Shown piece after piece: positions 1-9,098 of a stretch of 64,000 nucleotides of DNA. Position 1 is the stretch's first letter. Each line of letters begins with the position of its first letter. A program made the translations under genes and the position numbers. The notes beneath the pieces were generated by a model. The model saw nothing but the letters and a program-made list of their open reading frames with translations. It did no database searches and was not told the DNA's origin. This stretch comes from Burkholderiales bacterium RIFCSPLOWO2_12_FULL_65_40 (lineage in GTDB: Bacteria > Pseudomonadota > Gammaproteobacteria > Burkholderiales > Burkholderiaceae_C): the NCBI GenBank assembly GCA_001770955.1, contig MESL01000023.1, positions 1-64,000 of the forward strand, in the 5' to 3' direction.

Positions 1-1093
1 CAAACTTCTCTTCGTATTCCTCGTACGCCCGGTAAATCTCCTCCGCACTCTTGTCCGGGTGGTAGTTCAGCGTGAACAACAGGTTGTCGAAAGCCGTGCA
101 GTAATCCGGCTTCAGTGTGATGGCTCGGCGCAAGGCCGCAATTCCATCGTCCAGCAAGCCCAGCACGTTATAGACGCCGCTGATGTAATTCCATGCCACC
201 TCGAAATCAGGGCGCAATGCCAGTGCCCGCTCAAAAGCAGCCTTGGATTCCCGCAGTTGCCCCCCCTGTGCCAGCGCCAAACCCAGATTGCTGTATGCCT
301 CCGCGTGCTGGGGGTTCAGCTTCACCACGCGCGAGAGCACCTCGACGGCTTCATAAATCAGCCCGTATTCATACAAGGCATTGCCCAGATTGCTCTGCGC
401 CTCTAGATCGGAGGGCAGCAACTGTGCGGCCCTGCGCTTCGCGTGCAGCGCCTCGTCAATCCGGCCCAGAGGTTGCAGCATGGCGCCCAGCGCTTTCCAG
501 GCGAAGCCATTGTCTGGAAATTCCTCCACCATCGAGCGCGCGATTGCCGCCCCCTCGGCATAGGCCTTTCGCTGGAACAGGTCGACCAGCGCCTGCATCG
601 CCTGGCGGGTGGGCTCGGCCGTGGGCCCTGACTTGGGAGCCGCTGAATTCTGCCCCCCCCCCTCCTGTACCGAAGCAGAATGGTCGGGCAGTGCCACGGC
701 GATGCGCTCCAGCAAGGCATTGGCCATGGCACGCTGCAGACCGGAGGCCTGGGCCATGGGCAGAAGCTGCTGCACCAGATCGGCATGGCCGGCACGCAGC
801 AATGCATCCAGATAACTGAACCAATACTGGACATTGGCTGCATCCGTATTGAGCGCCGCCTCCAGGTGTGGCAGCGCTTCCTGCGGGCGCATCAGCTGCA
901 CAGCCAGCAGAACTCCCAGATTGTGGTGGGCATCCGGATGCTCGGGCAACCGCACCAGAAGCTCCCGATAGCAGCGTTCGGCCTCGACGTACTCCCAGGC
1001 CTTGTGGTGTGCAATGGCACGCGCCAGTATTGCATCGGGTGCAGGGGTTTCACCCGGTTCTCCGGAGACTGGCGGCAAGGAAAATTCAGTCAT
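1..1093 (-). CDS. TPR protein, N-terminal part of a SPINDLY/O-GlcNAc-transferase-like protein (truncated by window edge)
   Basis: Reading the minus strand from the ATG at 1093 gives one uninterrupted frame to base 1. It is missing from the ORF track because its stop lies outside the window. The start is MTEFSLPPVSGEPG. The protein consists of tetratricopeptide repeats (for example DAHHNLGVLLAVQ and AEAYSNLGLALAQGG), and the visible end NLLFTLNYHPDKSAEEIYRA resembles the segment that joins the TPRs to the GT41 catalytic domain in bacterial SPINDLY-type O-GlcNAc transferases. In that family the TPRs bind the acceptor protein and the C-terminal domain transfers a sugar from a UDP donor. Its position beside flagellar genes suggests flagellin as substrate, which is inference. 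The catalytic domain is not in view, so a TPR-only protein cannot be excluded. No good ribosome binding site precedes the ATG. Confidence 0.75.
   Translation of the reverse strand, partial: MTEFSLPPVSGEPGETPAPDAILARAIAHHKAWEYVEAERCYRELLVRLPEHPDAHHNLGVLLAVQLMRPQEALPHLEAALNTDAANVQYWFSYLDALLRAGHADLVQQLLPMAQASGLQRAMANALLERIAVALPDHSASVQEGGGQNSAAPKSGPTAEPTRQAMQALVDLFQRKAYAEGAAIARSMVEEFPDNGFAWKALGAMLQPLGRIDEALHAKRRAAQLLPSDLEAQSNLGNALYEYGLIYEAVEVLSRVVKLNPQHAEAYSNLGLALAQGGQLRESKAAFERALALRPDFEVAWNYISGVYNVLGLLDDGIAALRRAITLKPDYCTAFDNLLFTLNYHPDKSAEEIYRAYEEYEEKF
653..662. repeat. Homopolymeric tract C10/G10 inside the TPR/glycosyltransferase gene
   Basis: Ten consecutive C on the plus strand read as GAG GGG GGG GGG CAG in the minus-strand gene. 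With ten G the frame stays open on both sides, and a change of one base would shift it. Tracts of this length are known slipped-strand phase-variation sites in other bacteria. It lies in a low-complexity linker between two TPR blocks, so small in-frame changes would be tolerated. Confidence 0.85.
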
Positions 1094-1366
1094 CAGCGTG
1101 GCGGCGGCATAGTGGCGTATTTCTTGAGAATATGCACTCTGCGTTGCCCAAAGAACCGGAGTTGTGGTCTTTTTCCCACTTACCTTGCGCCATCACCCCG
1201 CTTGCACTTCTCCAGAATCGACACAGCTTGATGCTGTTTTAACCAGAATTCCTGTCAATCCGATACATTGTGAGCAAAGATGTTGCCCCACGAAATCCCA
1301 ATCAGGCGGTTTTGAACGACGCTAGTTGACGCTTATCACCATTGCAGACTCTGCCAAAATCACCCC
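1094..1366. other. Intergenic region between divergent TPR gene and motA
   Basis: This 273-bp AT-richer gap separates the divergent TPR gene and motA. It holds the sigma-28 promoter match listed separately. I see no comparable sigma-28 match facing the TPR gene and no small ORF with a convincing start. Confidence 0.6.
1240..1266 (+). promoter_or_regulatory. Sigma-28 (FliA) promoter for motA
   Basis: TAAC, a 15-base spacer, then TCCGATAC closely matches the enterobacterial FliA consensus TAAA-N15-GCCGATAA: three of four bases in the -35 and six of eight in the -10. It lies about 100 bp upstream of the motA ATG, and the fliA gene is in the same window. A second match with the same spacing sits upstream of flgM. 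Confidence 0.65.
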
Positions 1367-2227
1367 ATGTTTGTCATCATTGGTTACATCGTCGTTTTCG
1401 GGTGTATTTTCGGGGTCTACATCCTGCATGGCGGCAACATTGCCGTGATCCTGAAAGCGCTGCCCTTTGAAATCGTCACGATTCTGGGTGGTGCGCTCGG
1501 CGCTTTTGTGGTGAACAACCAGCCCAAGGTGCTCAAGGCCACCATGGCGGCCATTCCCATGGCCCTGAAAAGCTCCAAGTACACCAAGGCACGGTACATG
1601 GAGCTGATGGCCATGCTGTACGACATCCTGCAAAAAGCCCGTAAGGAAGGGCTGATGGCTATTGAAAAGGATGTGGAAACCCCCCACGAGTCGGAAATAT
1701 TCAACAAGTACCCCACTGTCGGGTCAGACCACCACGTGGTGGAATTCATGACCGACTACCTGCGCATGATGGTGTCGGGCAATCTGAACGCCCACGAAAT
1801 TGAAGCCCTGATGGATAACGAGATCGAAACCCATCACCAGGAGGCTCACGCCCCTGTAGCGGCTCTGGCGCGGCTGGCAGGTGCGTTGCCTGCGTTCGGC
1901 ATCATTGCGGCGGTGCTGGGGGTGGTCAACACCATGGGCTCCGTCGGGCAACCGCCCTCCGTGCTGGGGGGCATGATTGGCTCTGCTCTGGTGGGAACAT
2001 TCCTGGGCATCCTTCTGGCGTATGGAGTGGTGGAACCCCTGGGCGGGCTGGTGGAGCAAAAATCCGAGGACGCAGCCAAAGAGCTGCAGTGCATCAAGTC
2101 CACCCTGCTAGCCAGCATGCAGGGCTACAACCCGGCTACTGCCATTGAATTTGGCCGCAAGGTCTTGTTCTCGATAGACCGGCCAAGCTTCATCGAGCTC
2201 GAAAGCCATGTGAAAGGCAAGAAATAG
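1367..2227 (+). CDS. motA: Flagellar motor stator protein MotA
   Basis: MotA forms the proton channel of the stator with MotB in the inner membrane and transmits torque to the rotor protein FliG. The 286-aa length is typical for the family. Four hydrophobic segments are visible: two at the N-terminus (FVIIGYIVVFGCIFGVYIL and the region after residue 35) and two after residue 165. The cytoplasmic loop has the charged residues equivalent to E. coli R90 and E98, here R92 and E100 (ARKEGLMAIEKD). The two conserved prolines equivalent to P173 and P222 are P175 and P224. It is first in a run with motB 19 bp downstream and has a sigma-28 promoter upstream. Confidence 0.97.
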   Translation: MFVIIGYIVVFGCIFGVYILHGGNIAVILKALPFEIVTILGGALGAFVVNNQPKVLKATMAAIPMALKSSKYTKARYMELMAMLYDILQKARKEGLMAIEKDVETPHESEIFNKYPTVGSDHHVVEFMTDYLRMMVSGNLNAHEIEALMDNEIETHHQEAHAPVAALARLAGALPAFGIIAAVLGVVNTMGSVGQPPSVLGGMIGSALVGTFLGILLAYGVVEPLGGLVEQKSEDAAKELQCIKSTLLASMQGYNPATAIEFGRKVLFSIDRPSFIELESHVKGKK

Positions 2228-2246
2228 GCCTTTACCCCACTAAAAC

Positions 2247-3188
2247 ATGGCAGAAAAGAAACTCCAGCCCATCATCGTCAAGCGCATCAAGAAAGGCGGC
2301 CACGCAGTGCATGGCGGCGCCTGGAAGATTGCCTATGCCGACTTCGTGACGGCGATGATGGCTTTCTTTCTACTGATGTGGCTGCTGGGCTCCACGGCCA
2401 AAGGAGAACTGCAGGGCATTGCGGACTACTTCAATGCCCCCCTCAAGGTGGCCATGGTAGGCGGCGATGGAGCGGGCAACAGCTCCAGCATCATCCCGGG
2501 CGGTGGCAATGACCTGAGCAAGGTGCACGGGCAGGTGCGGCGATCGGACTCCGACGTGGACAAACAGCGCCGCATGACGCCGGAGCAGATGCGCGCTGAC
2601 ATGGCGCGACAGGATGCGGCGCGCATCAAGGCCCTGCAGGCCAAGATCGACTCGATCATCACGGCCAGCCCGATACTGAACGAATACCGCTCGCAAATCC
2701 GCATGGACGTGACGCCCGATGGGCTGCAGATCCAGATTGTGGATGAACAGAACCGCCCCATGTTCGATAGCGGCAGCGCTTTGGTCAAACCGTACATGCG
2801 CGATATTTTGCGGGGCATCGGTGCGTCGCTGACCGAGGTGGAAAACCGCGTCAGCCTGGCGGGCCATACCGACGCCGTGCCCTACGGCAACAGCGACCGT
2901 GGCTACAGCAATTGGGAACTCTCCGCCGACCGCGCCAACGCCTCACGGCGCGAACTGGTGGCGGCTGGTATGCCCGACGCCAAACTGGCGCGGGTCGTGG
3001 GTCTGGCCGCCAGCGATTTGCTGGATGCACAGAACCCGCGGGCGCCCAGCAATCGACGCATTACGATCACCGTTTTGACACGGGAAGCCGAAGAAAGGCT
3101 CTTGGGCACCAACATCCCTGGTGTCCCTGCGGCACAATCAGTCGAAGAAAAGAGCGAAAATCCTCCCCCTGTCGATGGAAAGAGGTAA
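2247..3188 (+). CDS. motB: Flagellar motor stator protein MotB
   Basis: MotB is the peptidoglycan-anchored stator subunit and carries the proton-binding aspartate. The N-terminus is basic (KRIKKGGHAVHGGAWK), followed by one transmembrane helix whose IAYADFVTAMMAFFLLMWLL sequence contains D32, the residue equivalent to the essential D32 of E. coli. After a long periplasmic linker comes an OmpA-like peptidoglycan-binding domain, with LAGHTDAVPYG and NWELSADRANASRREL near residues 205-235. The 313-aa length is normal. The gene is 19 bp from motA and very likely co-transcribed with it. Confidence 0.97.
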   Translation: MAEKKLQPIIVKRIKKGGHAVHGGAWKIAYADFVTAMMAFFLLMWLLGSTAKGELQGIADYFNAPLKVAMVGGDGAGNSSSIIPGGGNDLSKVHGQVRRSDSDVDKQRRMTPEQMRADMARQDAARIKALQAKIDSIITASPILNEYRSQIRMDVTPDGLQIQIVDEQNRPMFDSGSALVKPYMRDILRGIGASLTEVENRVSLAGHTDAVPYGNSDRGYSNWELSADRANASRRELVAAGMPDAKLARVVGLAASDLLDAQNPRAPSNRRITITVLTREAEERLLGTNIPGVPAAQSVEEKSENPPPVDGKR

Positions 3189-3254
3189 CAACTTGTCACC
3201 CGCTCGTCCATCCATGACAATTCACACAGTAATTTCCGACCGAAAGGGTCCCAA

Positions 3255-3641
3255 GTGACCACTGCCCTTCGCTTCCTGATCGTTGACGACTTCTCCACGA
3301 TGCGACGCATTGTCCGTAACCTGCTCAAGGAAAGCGGGTTCACCGAGGCCGACGAGGCCGAGGACGGCGTTGCCGCCCTCAACAAATTGCGCAACAGCAA
3401 ATTTGATTTCGTTGTCACCGACATCAACATGCCCAACATGAACGGCTTTCAGCTGTTGGCGGAAATCAAGGGTGACGAGAAGCTCAAGCACCTGCCGGTG
3501 TTGATGGTCACAGCCGAGGCCCGCAAGGAAGACATCGTGGCCGCCGCCCAAGGGGGCGCCGCAGGCTACATCGTCAAGCCATTCACCAAGGCCACGCTGG
3601 AAGAGAAAGTGACGTTGATCATCAAAAAAGCAGGGCTGTAG
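3255..3641 (+). CDS. cheY: Chemotaxis response regulator CheY
   Basis: This single-domain receiver, once phosphorylated by CheA, binds the FliM/FliN switch and changes rotor direction. It is 128 aa long. The acidic pocket is D11/D12, the phospho-acceptor is D56 ([13 protein letters not shown]), the switch threonine is T86 (MVTAEA) and the conserved lysine is K108 (YIVKPFT). The start is a GTG (ccaaGTGaccact), which gives the usual CheY N-terminus. It lies between motB and cheZ, 5 bp before cheZ. No cheA, cheW or receptor genes are in this window, so they must be elsewhere. Confidence 0.96.
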   Translation: MTTALRFLIVDDFSTMRRIVRNLLKESGFTEADEAEDGVAALNKLRNSKFDFVVTDINMPNMNGFQLLAEIKGDEKLKHLPVLMVTAEARKEDIVAAAQGGAAGYIVKPFTKATLEEKVTLIIKKAGL

Positions 3642-3646
3642 ACGCC

Positions 3647-4273
3647 ATGGACACCGACAACACCCTGCCCGAGCCCCTGCCGGATGGCGAAGTCCATCAA
3701 AAAATCGGGGCTCTCACGCGCCAGCTTCACGATGCCCTGAAGGAATTGGGCTACGCAGACCAATTACGCGGAACCATGGGTGAGCTGCCCGATGCGCAGA
3801 GCCGTCTGTCCTACATCGCACGCCTCACCGGCGAGGCAGCAGAGAAGGTCTTGACTCGCGTCGAGCACGCCAAGACCCAGAATGACCACCTTGCGGCCGA
3901 ATCGCGCCGGATGATCGCTTCCCTTGTCAAGGACCCGGTGGCTGCCGTCGCCAAGGGGGAGATCATGAATTTCCTCACCGATGTGGAGCAGGTCACCAAG
4001 GTGTCCGACGAGCACCTGACGGAAATCATGATGGCCCAGGATTTTCACGATCTGACAGGCCAGGTGATCGCCCGGGTGGTGGCCCTGGCCGCCACCATTG
4101 AGCAGCAACTGGTGCAACTGGTCATTCAGACCGCGCCGCCCCATGCGGTGACCGCCCCCATAGAACCCCTGCGTGAGCACCTCGCCGGCCCGGTTGTCGA
4201 CCCCGACAAGACACCAGACGTCGTAACGGACCAGTCGCAAGTAGACGACCTGCTCGCCAGCCTCGGCTTCTGA
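3647..4273 (+). CDS. cheZ: CheY-P phosphatase CheZ
   Basis: CheZ dephosphorylates CheY-P and ends the tumble signal. The 208-aa protein is largely helical. The conserved segment AQDFHDLTGQVIARVV carries D135 and Q139, equivalent to D143 and catalytic Q147 of E. coli CheZ. The last residues, QVDDLLASLGF, match the C-terminal amphipathic peptide that docks CheY-P. It is preceded by cheY with a 5-bp gap. This placement, directly before flhB, differs from the che operon layout of enterics. Confidence 0.95.
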   Translation: MDTDNTLPEPLPDGEVHQKIGALTRQLHDALKELGYADQLRGTMGELPDAQSRLSYIARLTGEAAEKVLTRVEHAKTQNDHLAAESRRMIASLVKDPVAAVAKGEIMNFLTDVEQVTKVSDEHLTEIMMAQDFHDLTGQVIARVVALAATIEQQLVQLVIQTAPPHAVTAPIEPLREHLAGPVVDPDKTPDVVTDQSQVDDLLASLGF

Positions 4274-4375
4274 GCCGGCTCCAGCGCAGAATAAGAGCGG
4301 GCGGATCCCGCCTTATCGGGCTTTAGATTTCGGCCCCCCTCACGACAATGGCATGACACCTCAGGTCATGCCACC

Positions 4376-5530
4376 ATGGAATCCAGCCAAGATCGCAGTC
4401 TTCCCGCCACAGAGCGCAAGCTTCAAAAAGCACGCACTGACGGCCAGGCCGCGCGTTCGCGTGATCTGTCCCATCTCGCCATTCTGGGCACCGGGGCGGC
4501 TTGCCTGCTGGTATTCACCCCTCAGATGTTCGATCAGTTGCTGCGCGCCATGGAGCAGCAGCTCGTGTTTGATGCAACCACCGTTCAGGCCACGGGCAGC
4601 ATGCTCGCGCGGCTGCAAGGCATGTCGGTGGTGGGCCTTGTGGCCAGTGCTGTTTTCTCGATAGTGATCAGTGCCGCAGCCCTGCTCAGCGCCATCGGCG
4701 CGGGCGGCTGGGTTTTCAGCTTCAAGCCCATCACTCCGCAGTTCAACCGCCTCAACCCCATTTCAGGTACCGCCAACCTGTTCTCCAAACAGCAAATGGC
4801 GAATGTGCTCAAGATGGTGCTGATGACCGCCATCCTGTCCGCCGTTGCCTGGAAGTACATGAACGGCAGCATCGAGAAGGTTGCCATGCTGGTGCTGCAA
4901 CCCTCGCCGGTGGCCATTCGCCATGTCGCCAACTGGCTGACCGCAGGCATGGGCCTGCTGCTTCTGGTGGTGTTCCTCGTGGCCATGGTGGACGTGCCCT
5001 TGCAGGCCTTCTTTTTCAAAGACCGCCTGAAGATGTCGCACCAGGAAGTGAAGCAGGAGCACAAGGAATCAGAGGGCAGCCCGGAGGTCAAGGGGCGGAT
5101 GCGCCAGCGCCAGCGCGAGATTGCAGACCGGGCCAGCATCACGGCCGTGCCCAAAGCCGATTTTGTGGTAATGAACCCCACCCACTACGCCGTGGCGCTC
5201 AAATACGACGAGCAGACCATGAGCGCCCCCCAGGTGATCTCGAAGGGCACCGACCTGATTGCACTGAAGATTCGCGAGCTTGCCAAAAGCCACGATGTTC
5301 CAGTTCTTGAATCGCCCGTGCTGGCACGTGCGCTCTATGCCCATGCCGAACTGGATCAGGCCATTCCCGCCCAGCTCTACACCGCCGTGGCCCAGGTGCT
5401 GGCCTATGTGTACCGCCTCAAGGCCGCCATGCGGGGCCAGGGCCGCATGCCGGAAGACCTGCCCGAGCCCTTTGTTCCACCCGAGCTGGATCCTTTGAAC
5501 AAGACCGCCCAACAAGGTAAGCAGCCATGA
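4376..5530 (+). CDS. flhB: Flagellar type III export switch protein FlhB
   Basis: FlhB is an inner-membrane component of the flagellar export gate that switches substrate specificity from rod/hook to filament after self-cleavage. The N-terminal ERKLQKARTDGQAARSRDL is typical, and four membrane segments follow between roughly residues 30 and 215. The cytoplasmic domain contains the self-cleavage motif NPTH at about residues 267-270 (VVMNPTHYAVALKYD). The 384-aa length is normal. A 102-bp gap from cheZ may hold its own promoter. Its end overlaps the flhA start by 4 bp (ATGA), indicating translational coupling. Confidence 0.97.
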   Translation: MESSQDRSLPATERKLQKARTDGQAARSRDLSHLAILGTGAACLLVFTPQMFDQLLRAMEQQLVFDATTVQATGSMLARLQGMSVVGLVASAVFSIVISAAALLSAIGAGGWVFSFKPITPQFNRLNPISGTANLFSKQQMANVLKMVLMTAILSAVAWKYMNGSIEKVAMLVLQPSPVAIRHVANWLTAGMGLLLLVVFLVAMVDVPLQAFFFKDRLKMSHQEVKQEHKESEGSPEVKGRMRQRQREIADRASITAVPKADFVVMNPTHYAVALKYDEQTMSAPQVISKGTDLIALKIRELAKSHDVPVLESPVLARALYAHAELDQAIPAQLYTAVAQVLAYVYRLKAAMRGQGRMPEDLPEPFVPPELDPLNKTAQQGKQP

Positions 5531-7608
5531 ACATCACTCTGAAATCTGCACAGCAATGGGCCGGCTCGAACAAGGCCGCGGCCCAGGGCCTGTCTGCCCC
5601 GCTGCTGGTGGTCGCCATTCTGGCCCTGATGGTGTTGCCCATTCCCGCCTGGATGCTCGACACTTTCTTCACCATCAATATTGCAGTGGCGCTGATGGTG
5701 ATGATGGTCGCGGCCTACATGCTCAAGCCGCTGGACTTTGCGGCATTCCCCTCCGTGCTGCTGCTGACGACGCTGATGCGCCTGTCGCTCAACGTAGCGT
5801 CCACCCGTGTGGTGCTGCTGGAAGGCCATACCGGCCCGGGCGCTGCGGGCGCCGTGATCGAGGCCTTCGGCCACTTTCTGATTGGCGGTAATTTCGCCGT
5901 CGGTCTGATCGTGTTCGCCATCCTGGTGGTGATCAACTTCATCGTGATCACCAAGGGCGCCGAACGCATCGCCGAAGTGTCGGCACGCTTCACCCTCGAC
6001 GCCATGCCGGGCAAGCAGATGGCGGTGGACGCCGATCTGAACGCCGGCCTCATCGATGAAGCGGAAGCCAAGCGGCGCCGTGCCGAGGTGGGCGAAGAAG
6101 CCAACTTTTTCGGCTCAATGGATGGCGCCTCCAAATTCGTGCGGGGCGATGCCGTCGCCGGCATTCTGATTCTGCTGATCAATATCGTGGGCGGCTTCGC
6201 CATCGGCATGCTGCAGCACGGCCTGTCGGCTTCGAAGGCGGCAGACACCTATATTTTGATGGCCGTGGGCGATGCCCTGGTTGCCCAGATTCCAGGGCTG
6301 CTGATCTCGGTGGCAGCCGCCATGGTGATCTCCCGCGTGGGCAAAGACACCGACATGGGGCACCAGATCGTGCACCAGCTGTTCACCTCGCCGCGTGTGC
6401 TGGGTGTCACGGCCGGTATCCTGATCTTCCTGGGCCTCATTCCGGGCATGCCGCATATCGTGTTCCTGGGCATTGGCAGCCTGCTGGGCTACATGGCCTG
6501 GGTGCTGATGCAGCGCGCCAAGGCACCCGCCCCGGTAGAGGCACCCTCTGCTCCCGTGGGCGATGGCGAAGCGACCTGGGACGACCTGCAACCGGTGGAC
6601 CTTCTGGGCCTGGAACTGGGCTACCGCCTGATTGCACTGGTGGACAAGTCCCGCCAAGGCGACCTGCTTACCCGCATCAAGGGCGTACGCCGCAAGTTTG
6701 CCCAGGAAGTGGGCTTTCTGCCCCCGCCCGTGCATGTGCGCGACAACCTGGAACTCAAGCCCAGTGGCTACCGCATCACCCTGCGCGGCGTGGTGGTGGG
6801 CGAAGGTGAGGCTTTCCCGGGCATGCACCTGGCTATCAACCCGGGCGGCATCACCACCCCGCTGATCGGCACCCCCACCACCGATCCGGCCTTCGGTTTG
6901 CCCGCGCACTGGATCGACGAACGCCAGAAGGAAGCGGCGCAAATGGCCGGTTTTACCGTGGTTGATTCGGAAACCGTGATGGCGACACATTTGTCACACT
7001 TGATGCAAGTGCAAGCCGCCAAGCTGCTCAGCCGGACAGAGACCCAGCAACTGGTGGAGCACGTGGCCAAACTGGCCCCCAGACTCATCGAAGAAGTGGT
7101 TCCCAAAATGGTTTCGATCGCAACGTTCCAGAAGGTTCTGCAGCTGCTGCTGGAGGAATCGGTGCACATCCGCGATATCCGCACCATCATCGAGACGCTG
7201 GCCGAATTCGCTGGCAGCATCACCGACCCGGTGGAACTGGCCCGGCGCGTACGCATCGCTCTTTCGCCTGCCATCGTGCAGCAGATCTATGGCCCCACCC
7301 GCGAACTCAATGTGATCGCCATCGAGCCTGGCCTGGAGCGCCTGCTGGTGCAAGCCCTGAGCAATGCGGCAGGGCCGGCACTGGACCCCGGTGTCGCAGA
7401 CATCCTCACTCAGAAAGCCGCTGAAGTGGCGCTCAAGCAGGAAGAAATGGGCCTGCCGGCCTGCCTGCTGGTGCCCGACCAGATCCGCGGTGCCATCTCC
7501 CGCCTGGTGCGCCGCGTGGCGCCCCGGCTACAGGTTCTCGCTCACAGCGAGATTCCTGAAACCCACACCATCCGCATTGGCCCCATCCTCAAAGGAGCAT
7601 CGGCATGA
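5527..7608 (+). CDS. flhA: Flagellar type III export protein FlhA
   Basis: FlhA is the largest export-gate component. It forms a nonameric ring whose cytoplasmic domain docks chaperone-substrate complexes. The 693-aa protein has about eight N-terminal membrane segments, the conserved FHIPEP-family stretch AAFPSVLLLTTLMRLSLNVA, and the cytoplasmic loop ERIAEVSARFTLDAMPGKQM. The C-terminal half is the soluble domain with DLLGLELGYRLIALVD. It overlaps flhB upstream and flhF downstream by 4 bp each, so flhB-flhA-flhF are one coupled transcription unit. Confidence 0.98.
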   Translation: MNITLKSAQQWAGSNKAAAQGLSAPLLVVAILALMVLPIPAWMLDTFFTINIAVALMVMMVAAYMLKPLDFAAFPSVLLLTTLMRLSLNVASTRVVLLEGHTGPGAAGAVIEAFGHFLIGGNFAVGLIVFAILVVINFIVITKGAERIAEVSARFTLDAMPGKQMAVDADLNAGLIDEAEAKRRRAEVGEEANFFGSMDGASKFVRGDAVAGILILLINIVGGFAIGMLQHGLSASKAADTYILMAVGDALVAQIPGLLISVAAAMVISRVGKDTDMGHQIVHQLFTSPRVLGVTAGILIFLGLIPGMPHIVFLGIGSLLGYMAWVLMQRAKAPAPVEAPSAPVGDGEATWDDLQPVDLLGLELGYRLIALVDKSRQGDLLTRIKGVRRKFAQEVGFLPPPVHVRDNLELKPSGYRITLRGVVVGEGEAFPGMHLAINPGGITTPLIGTPTTDPAFGLPAHWIDERQKEAAQMAGFTVVDSETVMATHLSHLMQVQAAKLLSRTETQQLVEHVAKLAPRLIEEVVPKMVSIATFQKVLQLLLEESVHIRDIRTIIETLAEFAGSITDPVELARRVRIALSPAIVQQIYGPTRELNVIAIEPGLERLLVQALSNAAGPALDPGVADILTQKAAEVALKQEEMGLPACLLVPDQIRGAISRLVRRVAPRLQVLAHSEIPETHTIRIGPILKGASA

Positions 7609-9098
7609 ACATCAAACGCTTCCACGCTGCCACATCCCGCGAGGCCCTGGCGAAAGCACGCATGGCTTTCGGGGAAGGCACGCTGATCCTGTCCAACCGG
7701 CCCACAGCCAACGGAGTCGAAGTGGTCGCGACAGCCGAGGACGCGCTGGGCTCTATCGATCAGGCCCACGAGGGCTTTCAGGCAGAGCGCCGGCTGGACG
7801 TGGCGCACACGCCCACACCGTCCCGCAAGCCGTTGCAGGAGCGTGCGGCCCTCGAAGTGCGCAACCCGGTGAAGGAAGACACCGAGCAGCTGGCCATGAG
7901 CACCCTGTCCTTCCAGGACTACGTGCGCGAACGCATGCTGCGTCGGCGCCATGAAGCGCTGCAGGACAACCGTCCACTGGATGCAGCCATGCTCGAACGC
8001 GGGCCTGAACCCGCACGCGAGCGACCAGCCCCCGCTCAGGTGGTGCGGCACAACCCCTTGCGTCCGGTTCAGCCCATGCCAGAAGCGCCGATGCGCAATC
8101 CGGTTCGGCGTGAGCACGCAGCGCCCTCCCTCGCAGCACCAGCCGTGGACCCACAAGGCCTGATGCATGAACTGCAAAGCATGAAAGAGTTGATCGAAGA
8201 TCGCTTCAACACGCTCTCCTGGCTGGGCCAGGCGCGGCAGAACCCGATCCATTCGAACCTGATGCTCAAGATGATCCGGGCGGGCTACTCGCCCTCGCTG
8301 GCACGCGCCATTCTGGAGCGTATGCCCGAAGACATGGATGCCGCCGAGTCGGTACGCTGGCTCATGGACGTCCTGGAACGCAATCTGCGTACCGATGCGG
8401 GGGGACGTCCGCTGTACGAAGAGGGCGGCATTTTTGCCCTGGTGGGCTCCACCGGCGTGGGAAAGACAACCACGACGGCCAAGCTCGCCGCGATGTGCGC
8501 ACGCATCCACGGCCCGGGCAGTGTCGGCCTGATCACGCTGGACACCTACCGCGTCGGCGCGCATGACCAATTGCGCAGCTATGGCCGTATGCTGGGCATC
8601 GTTGCCCATCTGGCCCACGACCGCGCCGCCTTACAGGATCTGCTGGGTCTGCTCAGCAGCAAGAAGATGGTGCTCATCGACACCACGGGCATCGCGCCAC
8701 GCGACCCCCGCAAGCGCGACATGCTCGAAGTGCTTGACCTGCCCCATGTCAACCGCTTGCTGGTACTCAATGCCAGCTGCCATGGCGACACGCTCGACGA
8801 TACCCTGACAGCCTTCAAGACCGACGGATCCCAGCAGGCCATCCTGTCCAAGGTGGACGAGGCCGTAAAGCTCGGGCCGGCCATCGACGCCCTGATCCGG
8901 CACCAGATGGTGCTGCGCGGCGTAACCAATGGCCAGCGTGTTCCGGAAGACTGGGAGGCCGCCGATGCGCACAAACTGGTGGGCGCCTCCATGCGCTCGC
9001 CCGTGCGCTCAGCCTTCGACCCCAAGGCGTCAGACCTGAACTTCTTTTTCTCGCACGCTCCGGACCATGTCCGTGAAAAGGGGATGATCGATGCTTGA
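7605..9098 (+). CDS. flhF: SRP-type GTPase FlhF, flagellar placement and number
   Basis: FlhF is an SRP54/FtsY-family GTPase that recruits early flagellar components to the cell pole. The N-terminus MNIKRFHAATSREALAKARM is typical of the family. A variable basic/proline-rich linker follows, then the NG domain with P-loop GSTGVGKTTTTAK starting near residue 281 and the DTYRVGAHDQL and DTTGIAPRD motifs. The 497-aa length fits. It overlaps flhA by 4 bp and the next gene by 8 bp. The presence of flhF and a FlhG-like partner argues for polar flagella. Confidence 0.95.
   Translation: MNIKRFHAATSREALAKARMAFGEGTLILSNRPTANGVEVVATAEDALGSIDQAHEGFQAERRLDVAHTPTPSRKPLQERAALEVRNPVKEDTEQLAMSTLSFQDYVRERMLRRRHEALQDNRPLDAAMLERGPEPARERPAPAQVVRHNPLRPVQPMPEAPMRNPVRREHAAPSLAAPAVDPQGLMHELQSMKELIEDRFNTLSWLGQARQNPIHSNLMLKMIRAGYSPSLARAILERMPEDMDAAESVRWLMDVLERNLRTDAGGRPLYEEGGIFALVGSTGVGKTTTTAKLAAMCARIHGPGSVGLITLDTYRVGAHDQLRSYGRMLGIVAHLAHDRAALQDLLGLLSSKKMVLIDTTGIAPRDPRKRDMLEVLDLPHVNRLLVLNASCHGDTLDDTLTAFKTDGSQQAILSKVDEAVKLGPAIDALIRHQMVLRGVTNGQRVPEDWEAADAHKLVGASMRSPVRSAFDPKASDLNFFFSHAPDHVREKGMIDA

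Noticed and set aside
4274-4375. Terminator between cheZ and flhB
   Set aside because: Only a 5-bp stem GCGGG/CCCGC without a T-run is present, too weak to list.
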